Positions 1 through 10,925 of a stretch of 64,000 nt of DNA are shown here, piece after piece. A program made the translations under genes and the position numbers. The stretch spans positions 330 to 64,329 of the forward strand of contig NZ_JAGGOY010000029.1 in the NCBI RefSeq assembly GCF_018614095.1. Reading direction: 5' to 3'. Under the pieces are notes generated by a model. It was not told where the DNA came from and did not search any database. It saw only the letters and a program-made list of their open reading frames with translations. The number at the start of each line of letters is the position of its first letter. The first letter of the stretch is position 1. Source of the stretch: Streptomyces sp. ISL-87 (GTDB lineage Bacteria > Actinomycetota > Actinomycetes > Streptomycetales > Streptomycetaceae).

Positions 1-2
1 CC

Positions 3-728
3 GCCCCCCGCGCCGCCCCCGTCCCCCGCGCCGGCATGACCCTCAGCGTCCGCACCGAACGCAGCATCACCTTCATGGCCGACGGCCGCGAACGCACCAT
101 CCGCACCAACGCCGCCACCGTCCAGGAGGCCCTCGATCAGGCCGGCATCACCCTGCGCGACCAGGACAGCATCTCCGTTCCCCCGGCCTCTTTCCCCCGC
201 GACGGCCAGACCGTCACCGTGCTCCGCATCACCGGCACCCGCGAAGTCCGCGAGGAACGCATCCCGTACAAGACCGAGAAGGTCAAGGACTCCACCCTGT
301 TCACCGGCACCGAGGTGGTCGAGCGGGCCGGCCGGCCCGGGGCGCGCAGGGTCACGTACAGCCTGCGCACCGTCAACGGGGTACGGCAGAAGCCCCGCCG
401 GATCACCGAGGAGATCGTCCGCGAGCCCGTCACCCAACTGGTCAAGGTCGGCACGAGGCCGCTGCCGACCTCCGTCGCCGGGGCGGACGGCCTCGACTGG
501 GGTGCGCTGGCCCGGTGCGAGTCCGGCGGACGGCCCGCCGCCACCGACGCCTCGGGCACGTACGGCGGGCTGTACCAGTTCGACGTACGCACCTGGCAGG
601 GCCTCGGCGGAAGCGGCCGCCCCCAGGACGCGTCGGGCGCGGAGCAGACGTACCGGGCCAAGAAGCTCTACGTACAACGGGGCGCGGCTCCGTGGCCGCA
701 CTGCGGCCGCAGGCTGTATCGCAGTTGA
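3..728 (+). CDS. rpfB: Resuscitation-promoting factor RpfB-type cell-wall lytic enzyme (5' truncated)
   Basis: The reading frame is open to the left edge of the window, so the true start, signal sequence and earlier repeats lie outside it; the first ATG inside is at 36. In order the visible part has a DUF348 repeat (about residues 1-55 from that ATG), a G5 domain (about 68-145) and a C-terminal transglycosylase-like Rpf domain beginning around DWGALARCESGG, whose Glu in CESGG is the family's catalytic acid. A late Cys (PHCGRR) would pair with the CESGG Cys. This DUF348-G5-Rpf layout is that of RpfB, a muralytic exoprotein that cleaves peptidoglycan glycan strands and helps dormant cells or spores resume growth. 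It lies upstream of ksgA-ispE, the usual actinobacterial arrangement. Confidence 0.9.
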   Translation, partial: APRAAPVPRAGMTLSVRTERSITFMADGRERTIRTNAATVQEALDQAGITLRDQDSISVPPASFPRDGQTVTVLRITGTREVREERIPYKTEKVKDSTLFTGTEVVERAGRPGARRVTYSLRTVNGVRQKPRRITEEIVREPVTQLVKVGTRPLPTSVAGADGLDWGALARCESGGRPAATDASGTYGGLYQFDVRTWQGLGGSGRPQDASGAEQTYRAKKLYVQRGAAPWPHCGRRLYRS

Positions 729-752
729 TCGATCCATCGGAACGCCACCCAG

Positions 753-776
753 GCGATCCCACGACACCGGGATCGC
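753..776 (+). terminator. Short hairpin between rpfB and ksgA
   Basis: Perfect 8-bp arms (gcgatccc 753-760, gggatcgc 769-776) with an 8-nt loop lie 25 nt after the rpfB stop. There is no T tract, so it could be a weak terminator or an RNA-stabilising stem. Confidence 0.4.
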
Positions 777-813
777 ATTCAGGAAACCCAGGCCGATCTG
801 AGACGCTTTACCG

Positions 814-1713
814 GTGAGCACCGCAGAGCAGCAGCCCGATAAAACCAGTGACGCCCTTCTCGGCGCGGCCGACATCCGAGAACTGGCCGCCGCGCTCGGG
901 GTACGCCCGACGAAGCAGAAGGGCCAGAACTTCGTCATCGACGCCAATACGGTCCGCAGGATCGTGCGCACCGCCGAGGTCCGGCCGGACGACGTGGTCG
1001 TCGAGGTCGGGCCGGGCCTGGGGTCGCTGACGCTCGCGCTGCTGGAGGCCGCGGACCGGGTCACCGCCGTCGAGATCGACGACATCCTGGCCGCCGCGCT
1101 GCCCGCCACCATCGAGGCACGGATGCCGGAGCGCAAGGACCGCTTCGCGCTGGTGCACTCCGACGCCATGCTGGTGACGGAGTTGCCCGGTCCGCCGCCG
1201 ACCGCGCTGGTCGCGAACCTGCCGTACAACGTGGCCGTGCCGGTGCTGCTGACCATGCTCGACCGGTTCCCGAGCATCGAGCGGACGCTGGTCATGGTGC
1301 AGGCGGAGGTCGCCGACCGGCTCGCCGCCAAGCCGGGCAACAAGGTGTACGGGGTCCCCTCCGTCAAGGCCAACTGGTACGCGGACGTCAAGCGGGCCGG
1401 GTCCATCGGCCGCAACGTGTTCTGGCCCGCGCCGAATGTCGACTCGGGTCTGGTGTCGCTGGTGCGGCGGGCCGAGCCGATCAAGACCACCGCCTCCAAG
1501 TCGGAGGTGTTCGCCGTCGTGGACGCGGCCTTCGCGCAGCGCCGCAAGACGCTGCGGGCGGCGCTGGCCGGGTGGGCGGGCTCGCCGGCGCGCGCGGAGG
1601 CGGCGCTCGTCGCCGCCGGTGTCTCGCCGCAGGCGCGCGGGGAGTCGCTGACGGTGGAGGAGTTCGCCGCGATCGCCGAGAACAAGCCGGCGGCGGAGAG
1701 GCCCGCGCTGTGA
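814..1713 (+). CDS. ksgA: 16S rRNA dimethyladenosine transferase (RsmA/KsgA)
   Basis: This 299-residue protein dimethylates two adjacent adenines in the 3'-terminal hairpin of 16S rRNA late in 30S assembly, using S-adenosylmethionine. The N-terminal GQNFVID segment, the SAM loop [11 protein letters not shown] with VEID after it, and the catalytic NLPYN motif (near residue 132) are all intact. The start is GTG at 814; a purine-rich SD is weak here. The stop overlaps the GTG of ispE by four bases (GTGA), so the two genes are translationally coupled. The length is normal for the family. Loss of this enzyme gives kasugamycin resistance in other bacteria. Confidence 0.96.
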   Translation: MSTAEQQPDKTSDALLGAADIRELAAALGVRPTKQKGQNFVIDANTVRRIVRTAEVRPDDVVVEVGPGLGSLTLALLEAADRVTAVEIDDILAAALPATIEARMPERKDRFALVHSDAMLVTELPGPPPTALVANLPYNVAVPVLLTMLDRFPSIERTLVMVQAEVADRLAAKPGNKVYGVPSVKANWYADVKRAGSIGRNVFWPAPNVDSGLVSLVRRAEPIKTTASKSEVFAVVDAAFAQRRKTLRAALAGWAGSPARAEAALVAAGVSPQARGESLTVEEFAAIAENKPAAERPAL

Positions 1714-2630
1714 GCAACTCCGTCGCCCCTCCCACACCGGTCACGGTCCGCGTGCCCGCGAAGGTCAATGTCCAGCTGGCGGTGGGCGCGGCCCGCCCGG
1801 ACGGGTTCCACGCCCTGGCCAACGTCTTCCTGGCCGTGTCCCTGTACGACGAGGTCACCGCCACCCCGGCCGTGGAGCTGACGGTGACCTGCGCCGGCCC
1901 GGACGCCGGCCAGGTCCCGCTGGACCGTACGAACCTGGCCGCGCGGGCGGCGGAGATCCTGGCGGCGCGGAACGGGCTGTCGCCGGACGTCCACCTGCAC
2001 ATCGCGAAGAACATCCCGGTCGCCGGCGGTATGGCCGGCGGCAGCGCGGACGGGGCGGCGGCCCTGCTGGCGTGCGACGCCCTGTGGGGGCTGAACACCC
2101 CGGTCCGGGAGCTCCTGGACATCTGCGCGGAGCTGGGCAGCGACGTCCCGTTCAGCCTGCTCGGCGGGGCGGCGCTGGGCACCGGCCGCGGGGAGATCCT
2201 GACCCCCGTCCCGGCGGGTGCGTTCCACTGGGTGTTCGCGGTCGCCGACGGGGGGCTGTCGACCCCGGCGGTGTTCCGCGAGTTCGACCGGCTGGCCGAG
2301 GGCTGGGACATCCCGGCGCCGCAGGCCTCCCCGGTGCTGCTCGCCGCCCTCGCCTCGGGCGACCCGGACGCGCTGGCCGTGACCTTGGCCAACGACCTCC
2401 AGCCGGCGGCCCTGTCGCTGCGCCCGCAGCTGGCCGGGACGCTGGCCGCGGGGACGGACGCCGGGGCGCTGGCCGCGCTGGTCTCGGGCTCGGGCCCCAC
2501 GACGGCGTTCCTGGTCCGCGACGAGGAAGCCGCCGCGAAGGTCGCCGCCGCGCTGGACGCCTCGGGCACCTGCCGTGCCACCCGCGTGGCGGCGTCCCCG
2601 GCGCCGGGCGCCACTGTCCTGCCGTCCTGA
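1710..2630 (+). CDS. ispE: 4-diphosphocytidyl-2-C-methyl-D-erythritol kinase
   Basis: IspE phosphorylates CDP-methylerythritol at the 2-hydroxyl with ATP, the fourth step of the non-mevalonate (MEP) isoprenoid pathway in the cytoplasm. The 306-residue product carries the GHMP-kinase features: PAKVNVQL at the N terminus, the glycine-rich ATP loop [18 protein letters not shown] near residue 95, and the C-terminal SGSGPT motif. The GTG start overlaps the ksgA stop, so it is the second gene of a ksgA-ispE operon. An in-frame upstream extension exists but runs antiparallel through the end of ksgA in another frame and is not needed. Confidence 0.95.
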   Translation: MSNSVAPPTPVTVRVPAKVNVQLAVGAARPDGFHALANVFLAVSLYDEVTATPAVELTVTCAGPDAGQVPLDRTNLAARAAEILAARNGLSPDVHLHIAKNIPVAGGMAGGSADGAAALLACDALWGLNTPVRELLDICAELGSDVPFSLLGGAALGTGRGEILTPVPAGAFHWVFAVADGGLSTPAVFREFDRLAEGWDIPAPQASPVLLAALASGDPDALAVTLANDLQPAALSLRPQLAGTLAAGTDAGALAALVSGSGPTTAFLVRDEEAAAKVAAALDASGTCRATRVAASPAPGATVLPS

Positions 2631-3114
2631 CCCCGCGGCACCGCCTCCTGGCTCCACCCGGCGCCTCAAACGCCGGCGAGGCTGGAGCAGCAGACCGGGT
2701 GCGGCACCGCCGCCGGGGGCCAGCCCCCGGACCCTCCCCCAGACTCCGTCCGGGGGGACCCCCAGCGCCTCAAACGCCGGCGAGGCTGGAGTGGCCTGGC
2801 GGCGTGAGTGGCGCTTGAGGCGTGGGGGTCCCAGCGGTAGCTGCGCGGGAGGGTCTGGGGCGGAGCCCCAGGGAACGGTGGAAGGGCGGGTAGGGGACAG
2901 CCCCGCAGGGCACGGTCCCCCCGCGTTGCAGGCGCTCACCCCGGCAGGGGCTGGTCGAACTCGGGGTGTGCCCCCGCACGGGAGGCCGGCGCCCCCCACC
3001 GTGCCCCGCAGGGGACACGCCCCGCCGGGCGATGCGGCGGCCGGCCGGTACCTAGGCCGGAAGTGAGTATCCGCGCCCTGTCGGAGCGGCCCGTCGCCGG
3101 GCGACCGTAGCCGC
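2631..3114. repeat. Intergenic region with a 26-bp direct repeat and several hairpins
   Basis: No gene is evident in these 484 bases. The 26-bp sequence starting gcgcctcaaacgccgg occurs identically at 2661-2686 and 2765-2790. Between the copies is a hairpin built on gggggccagccccc, and further on there are gggtctggggcggagccccagg-like stems. Sequences with this caaacgccggcg core are a familiar dispersed intergenic element of Streptomyces chromosomes. It may act as an ispE terminator or simply be a scattered palindromic repeat. The open frames across it have no homology-like content. Confidence 0.6.
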
Positions 3115-4440
3115 ATGACAGCCAGCGCACGCGAAATGGCCGCGGCCACCCCCGGGTCACGGGACCGGTACATCGACCTCCTGCGGGTCGCCTCGCTCGG
3201 GACCGTGGTGTTCGGGCACTGGCTGATGGCCGCCGTCAGCAGTGACGGCATAGGGAATCTGCTCGCCCTCGTGCCACCGCTCCAGGTGCTCACCTGGGGG
3301 CTCCAGATCATGCCGGTGTTCTTCTTCGTCGGCGGGTTCTCGCACGCCCTGTCGTACCGGTCCCTGAGCCGCAAGGCCGACGGGCGGCCCGTGTACGCCG
3401 CGTTCCTGCGGGCCCGCCTTCAGCGGCTGCTGCGGCCCACCCTCGCCTTCGTGCTCCTCTGGACCGCCGGGGCGCTCGCCGTGCAGCTCGCCGGCGGCGG
3501 CCACGGGCGGCTGACCGGGGCCGCGCTGCGGCTGGTCACGCAGCCGCTGTGGTTCATCGGGATCTACCTCGCCATGGTCGCCTTCACCCCGCCGCTGCTG
3601 AAGCTGCACGAGCGGCACGGGTGGGGTGCCTTCGCCGGGCTGGCCGCGGCCGCCGCCCTCGTCGACGTGCTGCGGTTCGCGCTCGGGGTGCCGTACGTGG
3701 AGTTCCTGAACTTCGCCTTCGTCTGGCTGGCCGTCCACCAGCTCGGCTTCCTGCGCGCCGACGGGCGCATCACCCGGCCCGCCGTCCTCGCCGCCGCCGG
3801 GCTCGCGGGGGCCGTGCTGCTGGTGGCCTTCGGCCCGTATCCGCTGTCCATGGTCGGGATGCCCGGCGAGAAGGTGTCCAACATGGCCCCGCCCAGCCTC
3901 GCCCTGCTCGCGCACGGGATGTGGCTGGTGGGCGCCGTACAACTGCTGGCCGGGCCCGCCACCGCCTGGCTGGCCCGGCCGCGGGTGTGGCGCGGGGTCG
4001 TCGCCGCCAACGGGATCGCGATGACCGCCTTCCTCTGGCACCTCACCGCCATGCTCGCCGTGTACGCCGCCCAGCTCGCCCTCGGGATCCGGCTCCCCGA
4101 GCCCGCCACCGCCGCCTGGTGGGCGCAGGCCCCGGTCCGGATCGTCGCCGCCGCCGCGCTGACCGGCGTACTCGTCGCCGCGTTCAAGAGGTTCGAAGCC
4201 CCGGGCGGCAGCAGCATCACCGAACCCGGGTCCGGGCCCCGCGCCGCCGCCGGGATCACCGTCTGCCTCCTCGGCGTCCTCGATCTGTCCATGACCGGCC
4301 TCGGCGGCCTCCTCGACGGCCACAGCGCCACTCTGATCGCCCTGCCCGTCACCGCGCCCGCCGCGATCGGCATGGCGCTGGGCGGCTGGCTCCTCGTGGA
4401 ACGGTCCGCCTCGCCCCGGAGCGTTAGGCTGAGGGGCTGA
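3115..4440 (+). CDS. Acyltransferase family 3 integral membrane protein
   Basis: The 441-residue protein has the acyltransferase-3 fold signature near its N terminus: RYIDLLRVASLG followed by VVFGHW, where the His in FGHW is the likely catalytic base. About ten hydrophobic helices follow, and an Arg-rich loop (FLRARLQRLLRPT) precedes helix 3. Members transfer acetyl or other acyl groups to exported polysaccharides, antibiotics or lipids; the substrate cannot be read from sequence. ATG 3115 is preceded by no strong SD. It lies 28 bp upstream of the ABC-F gene in the same direction, and a TAGGCT -10-like hexamer near its 3' end suggests that the ABC-F gene also has its own promoter. Confidence 0.85.
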   Translation: MTASAREMAAATPGSRDRYIDLLRVASLGTVVFGHWLMAAVSSDGIGNLLALVPPLQVLTWGLQIMPVFFFVGGFSHALSYRSLSRKADGRPVYAAFLRARLQRLLRPTLAFVLLWTAGALAVQLAGGGHGRLTGAALRLVTQPLWFIGIYLAMVAFTPPLLKLHERHGWGAFAGLAAAAALVDVLRFALGVPYVEFLNFAFVWLAVHQLGFLRADGRITRPAVLAAAGLAGAVLLVAFGPYPLSMVGMPGEKVSNMAPPSLALLAHGMWLVGAVQLLAGPATAWLARPRVWRGVVAANGIAMTAFLWHLTAMLAVYAAQLALGIRLPEPATAAWWAQAPVRIVAAAALTGVLVAAFKRFEAPGGSSITEPGSGPRAAAGITVCLLGVLDLSMTGLGGLLDGHSATLIALPVTAPAAIGMALGGWLLVERSASPRSVRLRG

Positions 4441-4468
4441 TCCACACCCTTTCTCTGGAGCGCGTCTG

Positions 4469-6268
<1,800 letters not shown>

Positions 6269-6315
6269 ATTTCACCGCCTACAGGGGCCAACTGACCTGA
6301 TAACGGCGTTGTCAC

Positions 6316-6354
6316 GGGCCGGTCCTCCCTTGGGAACAGGGGTCGGACCGGCCC
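6316..6354 (+). terminator. Hairpin after the ABC-F gene
   Basis: Perfect 10-bp arms (gggccggtcc 6316-6325, ggaccggccc 6345-6354) with a 19-nt loop lie about 48 nt past the ABC-F stop. No T run follows, as is common in Streptomyces. Confidence 0.55.
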
Positions 6355-6423
6355 GATGTATGAGAGCCGTCAGTGATAGAAAGGTCATCCTCCACCACCA
6401 CCCAACCTCGAAGGTATGCGCTG

Positions 6424-8097
6424 ATGACCGAGCCGCCCCAGCCGCCGAACCAGCCGCCTCCGCCTTCCGGTTACGGGCACCTCCCCGGCCCGCCGCAGCA
6501 GCCCGGGTACGGCTACCCGCAGGCGGCCGACAACCCGTACGCCCAGCAGGCCCCGCAGCCGCAGCAGCCCCAGCAGGCCCCGCAGCCGCAGCCGGGTTAC
6601 GCGTACCCGCCCCCGCCGCAGGGCATGCCCGGCATGCCCGGCATGCCCCCGGGCCCGCCCCAGGGCGCTCCCGGCGCGCCGCCGAAGAAGAACAGGACGA
6701 CCGTCCTGATCGCCGCCTCGGTCGCCGGCGTGCTCCTCCTCGGCACCGGCGGCTACTTCGCCTTCCTCAAGGGCGACGGCGACGACCTCAAGCCGCCCGT
6801 CGCGCAGAGCTCCGCGCCCGTCGACGCCAAGCCGTCCGCCTCGGCTTCGGCCGACACCGGAGACGGCAGCGGCAACGGCAGCGGCGAGGAGGGCGACCTC
6901 AACGCGGGCCGCAAGCAGGGCGAGGACAAGGTCCTCTGGTTTAAGAGCAGCAAGATCGACGGACCCGGCTCGGGCGTCGGGTCCAAGGGCCAGTGGGTGG
7001 TCGGCGACACCGTCGCAAAAAGCGTCTGGAAGTCCCTCGTCGGCTACTCCGTGACCGACGGCAAGGAGAAGTGGAAGCTCGACTTCCCCACCGAGGTCTG
7101 CGCCGTGTCCGGTCAGACGACCGCCGACGGCAAGACGATCATCCTCATCCGGGAAAGCGATTCGGACATCGCCACCTGCAACCAGATGAAGATGATCGAC
7201 CTCAAGACGGGCAAGGAAGGCTGGACGAAGGAGGTGGCCAAGGAGGGCGCGTTCGACATCATCAGCGACGCCAGCCTGACCATCACCGGTGACGTCGTCG
7301 CCGTCAACCGCCTCATCAAGAGCAGCGTCTACAAGATCAGCACCGGCGACCGGCTCTTCTCCGGCAACGGCCCCGAGGGCTGCCAGCCCTCCGCCTACGC
7401 CGCCGGCAACAACAAGCTGATCGCCATCGCGACCTGCCGCGACGAGGACCGGACCGTCGAGGTCCAGGACGCCGACCCGGCCACCGGCAAGAAGACCTGG
7501 TCCTACCGGCTCCCCAAGGGCTTCGAGGTCAACAGCGTCTACTCCGTCGACCCGATCGTCCTCGACGTCGGCAACGAGAAGAGCAAGGAGCGCTCCATCC
7601 TGGTCCTCGGACCCGACGGAAAGCGCCGCACCGGCGTCTCCGGCGAGGGCAGCTTCGCCGTCAACTGCGGCCAGCGCGACCGCACCCTCCAGGGCTGCGG
7701 CACCTCCGTCGTCGACTCCAACACCCTCTACCTGGCCACCTCCCCGGAGGCGGGCACCGCCAACGAGATCGTCGCCTTCGACCTGGGCACCGGCAAGGTC
7801 AAGTGGCGCACCCCGGCCGGGGACAAGCGCACCCTCGAAGTACTCAAGGCCGCGGACGGCAAGGTGATCGCCTACCGCAAGGCCGAGTACGAGCAGGGCG
7901 GCGAGATCATCTCCATCCCGGCCGCCGGCGGCCAGCCCACCGCGCTGCTGCGCCACCCGTCCGGCCCCGCCGCCCCGATCGAGAGCTCGTTCTTCTCCCC
8001 GAACATCGACTACGTGGACGGCCGGTTCTTCATCTCCGCCTCCCGCCTGAGCGCCAAGGGCAAGGACGAGAAGCTCCTCATGGTCTTCGGCAAGTGA
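6424..8097 (+). CDS. Membrane-anchored PQQ-like beta-propeller protein, copy 1
   Basis: The 557-residue protein starts with a Pro/Gln/Gly/Tyr-rich cytoplasmic tail of about 90 residues. One membrane helix follows (VLIAASVAGVLLLGTGGYFAFL), then a Ser/Gly linker and an extracytoplasmic domain with repeated blade motifs such as SVTDGKEKWKL, DLKTGKEGWTKE, DPATGKKTWSY and DLGTGKVKWRT, typical of PQQ-like beta-propellers. The ATG at 6424 is chosen over the GTG at 6373 because GAAGG (6410-6414) sits nine bases upstream. Function is unknown; such propellers are scaffolds or sensors, and nothing indicates true PQQ binding. It is followed by a paralog 41 bp downstream, probably in one operon. Confidence 0.85.
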   Translation: MTEPPQPPNQPPPPSGYGHLPGPPQQPGYGYPQAADNPYAQQAPQPQQPQQAPQPQPGYAYPPPPQGMPGMPGMPPGPPQGAPGAPPKKNRTTVLIAASVAGVLLLGTGGYFAFLKGDGDDLKPPVAQSSAPVDAKPSASASADTGDGSGNGSGEEGDLNAGRKQGEDKVLWFKSSKIDGPGSGVGSKGQWVVGDTVAKSVWKSLVGYSVTDGKEKWKLDFPTEVCAVSGQTTADGKTIILIRESDSDIATCNQMKMIDLKTGKEGWTKEVAKEGAFDIISDASLTITGDVVAVNRLIKSSVYKISTGDRLFSGNGPEGCQPSAYAAGNNKLIAIATCRDEDRTVEVQDADPATGKKTWSYRLPKGFEVNSVYSVDPIVLDVGNEKSKERSILVLGPDGKRRTGVSGEGSFAVNCGQRDRTLQGCGTSVVDSNTLYLATSPEAGTANEIVAFDLGTGKVKWRTPAGDKRTLEVLKAADGKVIAYRKAEYEQGGEIISIPAAGGQPTALLRHPSGPAAPIESSFFSPNIDYVDGRFFISASRLSAKGKDEKLLMVFGK

Positions 8098-8138
8098 ACG
8101 AGTCCGCCCAGCCGCCCACCGAGAGGCAGTAGCACCAG

Positions 8139-9935
8139 ATGAGTACCCCGCCGCCCCCCAGCCAGCCGCCCGCCGGCGGTTTCGGAGCCCCCCAGGATCC
8201 GCCGCCCGGCGGCTTCGGAGCCCCGCAGAAACCCCCGCCCGGTGGATTCGGCGCGCCCGTGCCGCCGCCCGCGCCGCCCTCCGCGCCGCCCGTACCTCCG
8301 GCGCCCCCGCAGCAGCCGCCGGCCGCCGCACCGACCGCCGTGGACGGCGGACAGCCCGCCTACGGCTACCCGCAGGCCGGCTACGGCTATCCGCAGCAGC
8401 CCGGTGCCCAGCAGCCGTTCGGCCCGGCCACCACGCCCATGCACGTCTCCACGACCCCGGAATCGGCCGGCGGCGCGGGCGGCTCGCGCGGGGGCGGCGA
8501 CAAGCGCACCCAGCTGATGATCGTCGGCGCGGCGCTGCTCGCCATCGTCCTCATCGTGGGCGGCGGCGTCTGGTACGTCTCCGGCGACGGCTCCGGCGGC
8601 GGCACGCACAACAGCGCCGACCCCGACCCCACCGGCAAGCCCGACGACAAGGGCCAGGCCTCCGTCGGCGGCTCCGAGAAGGTGCCCGCCAACCCCAAGT
8701 CGAAGACCCTGCTCAATGTCCCGAGCCCGGCTCCGGAGGAGCAGGTCGACGTCCACGGGTCCTGGATCACCGACACCACCTACGCGAAGTCCGACGTGAC
8801 GAAGATCGTCGGGTACAACCTGGTCGACGGCGGCAAGAAGTGGGAGATCCCGCTCCCCGCCAACGTCTGCGGCGCCAGCCGGTGGGTCTCCGAGAAGAAG
8901 ACGGCCATCCTCTTCGACGAGGCCCTGCCGACGGCCGCCAAGAAGTACCCCGCGTGCAAGCAGGTCGGCGTCATCGACCTGGAGAGCGGCAAGCTCCTGT
9001 GGTCCGCCACCGCCAAGTCCCCGACCGGCGGCGACGCGCCCGTGACCTTCGCGGAAGTCACCATCAGCGGCCAGACCGTCGCAGCCGGCGGCCTGAGCGG
9101 CGGCGCCGCCTGGAACCTCACCGACGGCAAGCCGCTCTGGACGCCCAAGGTCGACGGTGAGGGCTGCTACGACCTCGGCTACGGCGGCGGCGAGGCCCTC
9201 GCCGTGCTCCGCAGGTGCGGCCGCAGCGGGAACCAGACCATGCTCGCGCAGGCGCTCGACCCGACGTCGGGCGCGCCGAAGTCCACGTACAAGCTCTCCC
9301 CGGGCATCGAGTGGGCCCAGATCGTCTCCACCAAGCCGCTGATCGTCGCGGCGAACGTCGGAAACACCGCCAAGAACGCCACCGGCGTCAGTGACCTCTT
9401 CGTCGTCGACGACGCGGGCCAGCTCAAGGCGCGCATCGGGCTGTCCTCGGGCAACTACAACCCCCAGTGCGGCTCGACCGAGGTCGAGGACTGCACCCAC
9501 ATGGTGGTCGGCAACGGCAAGATCTACATGCCCTCGTACGAGCACCAGGGCCAGTCGGCCGTCGGCCGTACCAACGAGATCGTCTCCTTCGACCTGGAGA
9601 CCGGGAAGCAGACCAGCGACCGCGCGGACGCCGGTGAGCGGTACACCATGTTCCCGCTGCGGATGGACGGGTCGAACATCATCGCCTACAAGGTGCCCCC
9701 GTACGACAAGGGCGGCCAGATCGTCAGCATCGACGGCAAGACGATGAAGGAAACCCTCCTGATGGAGAACCCGGCGAACAAGGAGTCCCAGCGCGCCGAG
9801 ACGCACTACTCGACGGACGCCGCCGAATACCAGTACCACAACGGCAAGCTCTTCATCGCCCGCCCGTACGTGCGCAAGCCGTCCTCGTCCGCCGGTGAGC
9901 CGGACTACCTCTTCGTCTCCTTCACCGCCAGCTGA
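8139..9935 (+). CDS. Membrane-anchored PQQ-like beta-propeller protein, copy 2
   Basis: This is a paralog of the preceding gene with the same architecture in 598 residues: a Pro-rich N-terminal tail (repeated PPGGFGAPQ), a single helix (LMIVGAALLAIVLIVGGGVWYV near residue 127), a Gly/Ser/Pro linker and a propeller domain with blades such as NLVDGGKKWEI, DLESGKLLWSA, NLTDGKPLWTP and DLETGKQTSD. Paired Cys residues in several blades suggest disulfides outside the membrane. The start ATG has gagaggcag about 12 bases upstream. The order and spacing point to tandem duplication and co-transcription with copy 1. The function is unknown. Confidence 0.85.
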   Translation: MSTPPPPSQPPAGGFGAPQDPPPGGFGAPQKPPPGGFGAPVPPPAPPSAPPVPPAPPQQPPAAAPTAVDGGQPAYGYPQAGYGYPQQPGAQQPFGPATTPMHVSTTPESAGGAGGSRGGGDKRTQLMIVGAALLAIVLIVGGGVWYVSGDGSGGGTHNSADPDPTGKPDDKGQASVGGSEKVPANPKSKTLLNVPSPAPEEQVDVHGSWITDTTYAKSDVTKIVGYNLVDGGKKWEIPLPANVCGASRWVSEKKTAILFDEALPTAAKKYPACKQVGVIDLESGKLLWSATAKSPTGGDAPVTFAEVTISGQTVAAGGLSGGAAWNLTDGKPLWTPKVDGEGCYDLGYGGGEALAVLRRCGRSGNQTMLAQALDPTSGAPKSTYKLSPGIEWAQIVSTKPLIVAANVGNTAKNATGVSDLFVVDDAGQLKARIGLSSGNYNPQCGSTEVEDCTHMVVGNGKIYMPSYEHQGQSAVGRTNEIVSFDLETGKQTSDRADAGERYTMFPLRMDGSNIIAYKVPPYDKGGQIVSIDGKTMKETLLMENPANKESQRAETHYSTDAAEYQYHNGKLFIARPYVRKPSSSAGEPDYLFVSFTAS

Positions 9936-9990
9936 CCCGTACGACCCGTACGACGCGCACGACGCGTGACGCGTCGAACAGCAGAACGCC

Positions 9991-10025
9991 GAAGCCCCCG
10001 GAAGGTCCGTCCTTCCGGGGGCTTC
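9991..10025 (+). terminator. Strong hairpin terminator after the beta-propeller pair
   Basis: A perfect 15-bp stem (gaagcccccggaagg 9991-10005; ccttccgggggcttc 10011-10025) with a 5-nt loop, about 55 nt downstream of the second propeller gene. Confidence 0.8.
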
Positions 10026-10099
10026 TGCGCGGTAACCGCCTCACCACGTCGAACAAGCGTGTAGCTTCCGGGTCAGAAGGGTGGGGGGTGGGTTCCTCA

Positions 10100-10840
10100 A
10101 TGGGCGTACGTGTCGTGGTGGTCGACGAGCACCGGCTGTTGGCGGAGGCGCTCGCCTCGGCCCTGAAGCTGCGCGGGCACCGGGTGCTCGCCGCGGCCGC
10201 CCCGGCCGCGGGCGCCGCGGAACTGGTCATCAGCCGGGCCCCGGAGGTGTGCCTGCTGGGCACCGCCACCCCCGCCGAGCCCGGGGTCTTCGAACCAGTC
10301 GTCCGCATCAAGCGGGAGCGCCCGCAGATCGCCGTCGTCGTCCTCGGCCCGGTGCCCAGCCCGCGCGGGATCGCGGCCGCCTTCGCCGCCGGCGCGTCGG
10401 GGTACGTACGCCAGGACGAGCGCATCGAGGGCGTGGAGCGGGCGCTGGCCAAGGCGCGGGCGGGGGAAGTCGCCATCTCCCCGCAGCTGTTGCAGGGGGC
10501 CTTCGCGGAGCTGCTCAACCCCGCCGCGCAGCCCGACGACGAGGGAAGCCGACTGCTGCGGCTGCTCACCCCGCGCGAGGTGGAGGTGCTGGTCCGGGTC
10601 GCCGAGGGCGAGGACACCCGGCTCATCGCCGCGGGCATGGCCATCGCGCCGAGCACCGCGCGCACGCACGTCCAGCGGGTGCTGATGAAGCTGGGCGTGG
10701 GCTCGCGGCTGGAGGCGGCCGCGCTGGCCGCCCGTACCGGCCTGCTGGACCGGGCGGGACCGCTCGCGGCGACGCTGTCCCCGCCGCTCCCCACTTCGCT
10801 CTCCACGTCGCTCCCGCCGACGCCCTCTGCGTCCGCCTGA
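10100..10840 (+). CDS. Atypical LuxR/NarL-family response regulator with degenerate receiver
   Basis: The 246-residue protein begins like a receiver domain (VRVVVVDEHRLLAEAL) and ends with an intact LuxR-type helix-turn-helix (LTPREVEVLVRVAEGED ... STARTHVQRVLMKLGV). The acidic pocket residues are present, but the phospho-acceptor position in strand 3 reads CLLGTATP, with Gly54 where Asp belongs, and the strand-5 Lys is replaced in YVRQDE. It therefore probably does not respond to phosphorylation. The ATG at 10100 is preferred to the GTG at 10088 because a G-rich SD (10083-10092) precedes it by about eight bases. It sits just before galE, with a related regulator on galE's other side, and has no kinase beside it. 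Confidence 0.85.
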   Translation: MGVRVVVVDEHRLLAEALASALKLRGHRVLAAAAPAAGAAELVISRAPEVCLLGTATPAEPGVFEPVVRIKRERPQIAVVVLGPVPSPRGIAAAFAAGASGYVRQDERIEGVERALAKARAGEVAISPQLLQGAFAELLNPAAQPDDEGSRLLRLLTPREVEVLVRVAEGEDTRLIAAGMAIAPSTARTHVQRVLMKLGVGSRLEAAALAARTGLLDRAGPLAATLSPPLPTSLSTSLPPTPSASA

Positions 10841-10925
10841 GGGATTTCCCCGGCGGGGCCGAATCCGGTATGCCAGTCACCAGCACGCGCATTGGCGTGC
10901 GTTCCCCCGCGAGAGGCAGTAGCGA

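Noticed and set aside
2575..3066. Small coding gene in the ispE-acyltransferase spacer
   Set aside because: Its reading passes through the 26-bp repeats and hairpins and is Pro/Arg/Gly-rich without an SD.
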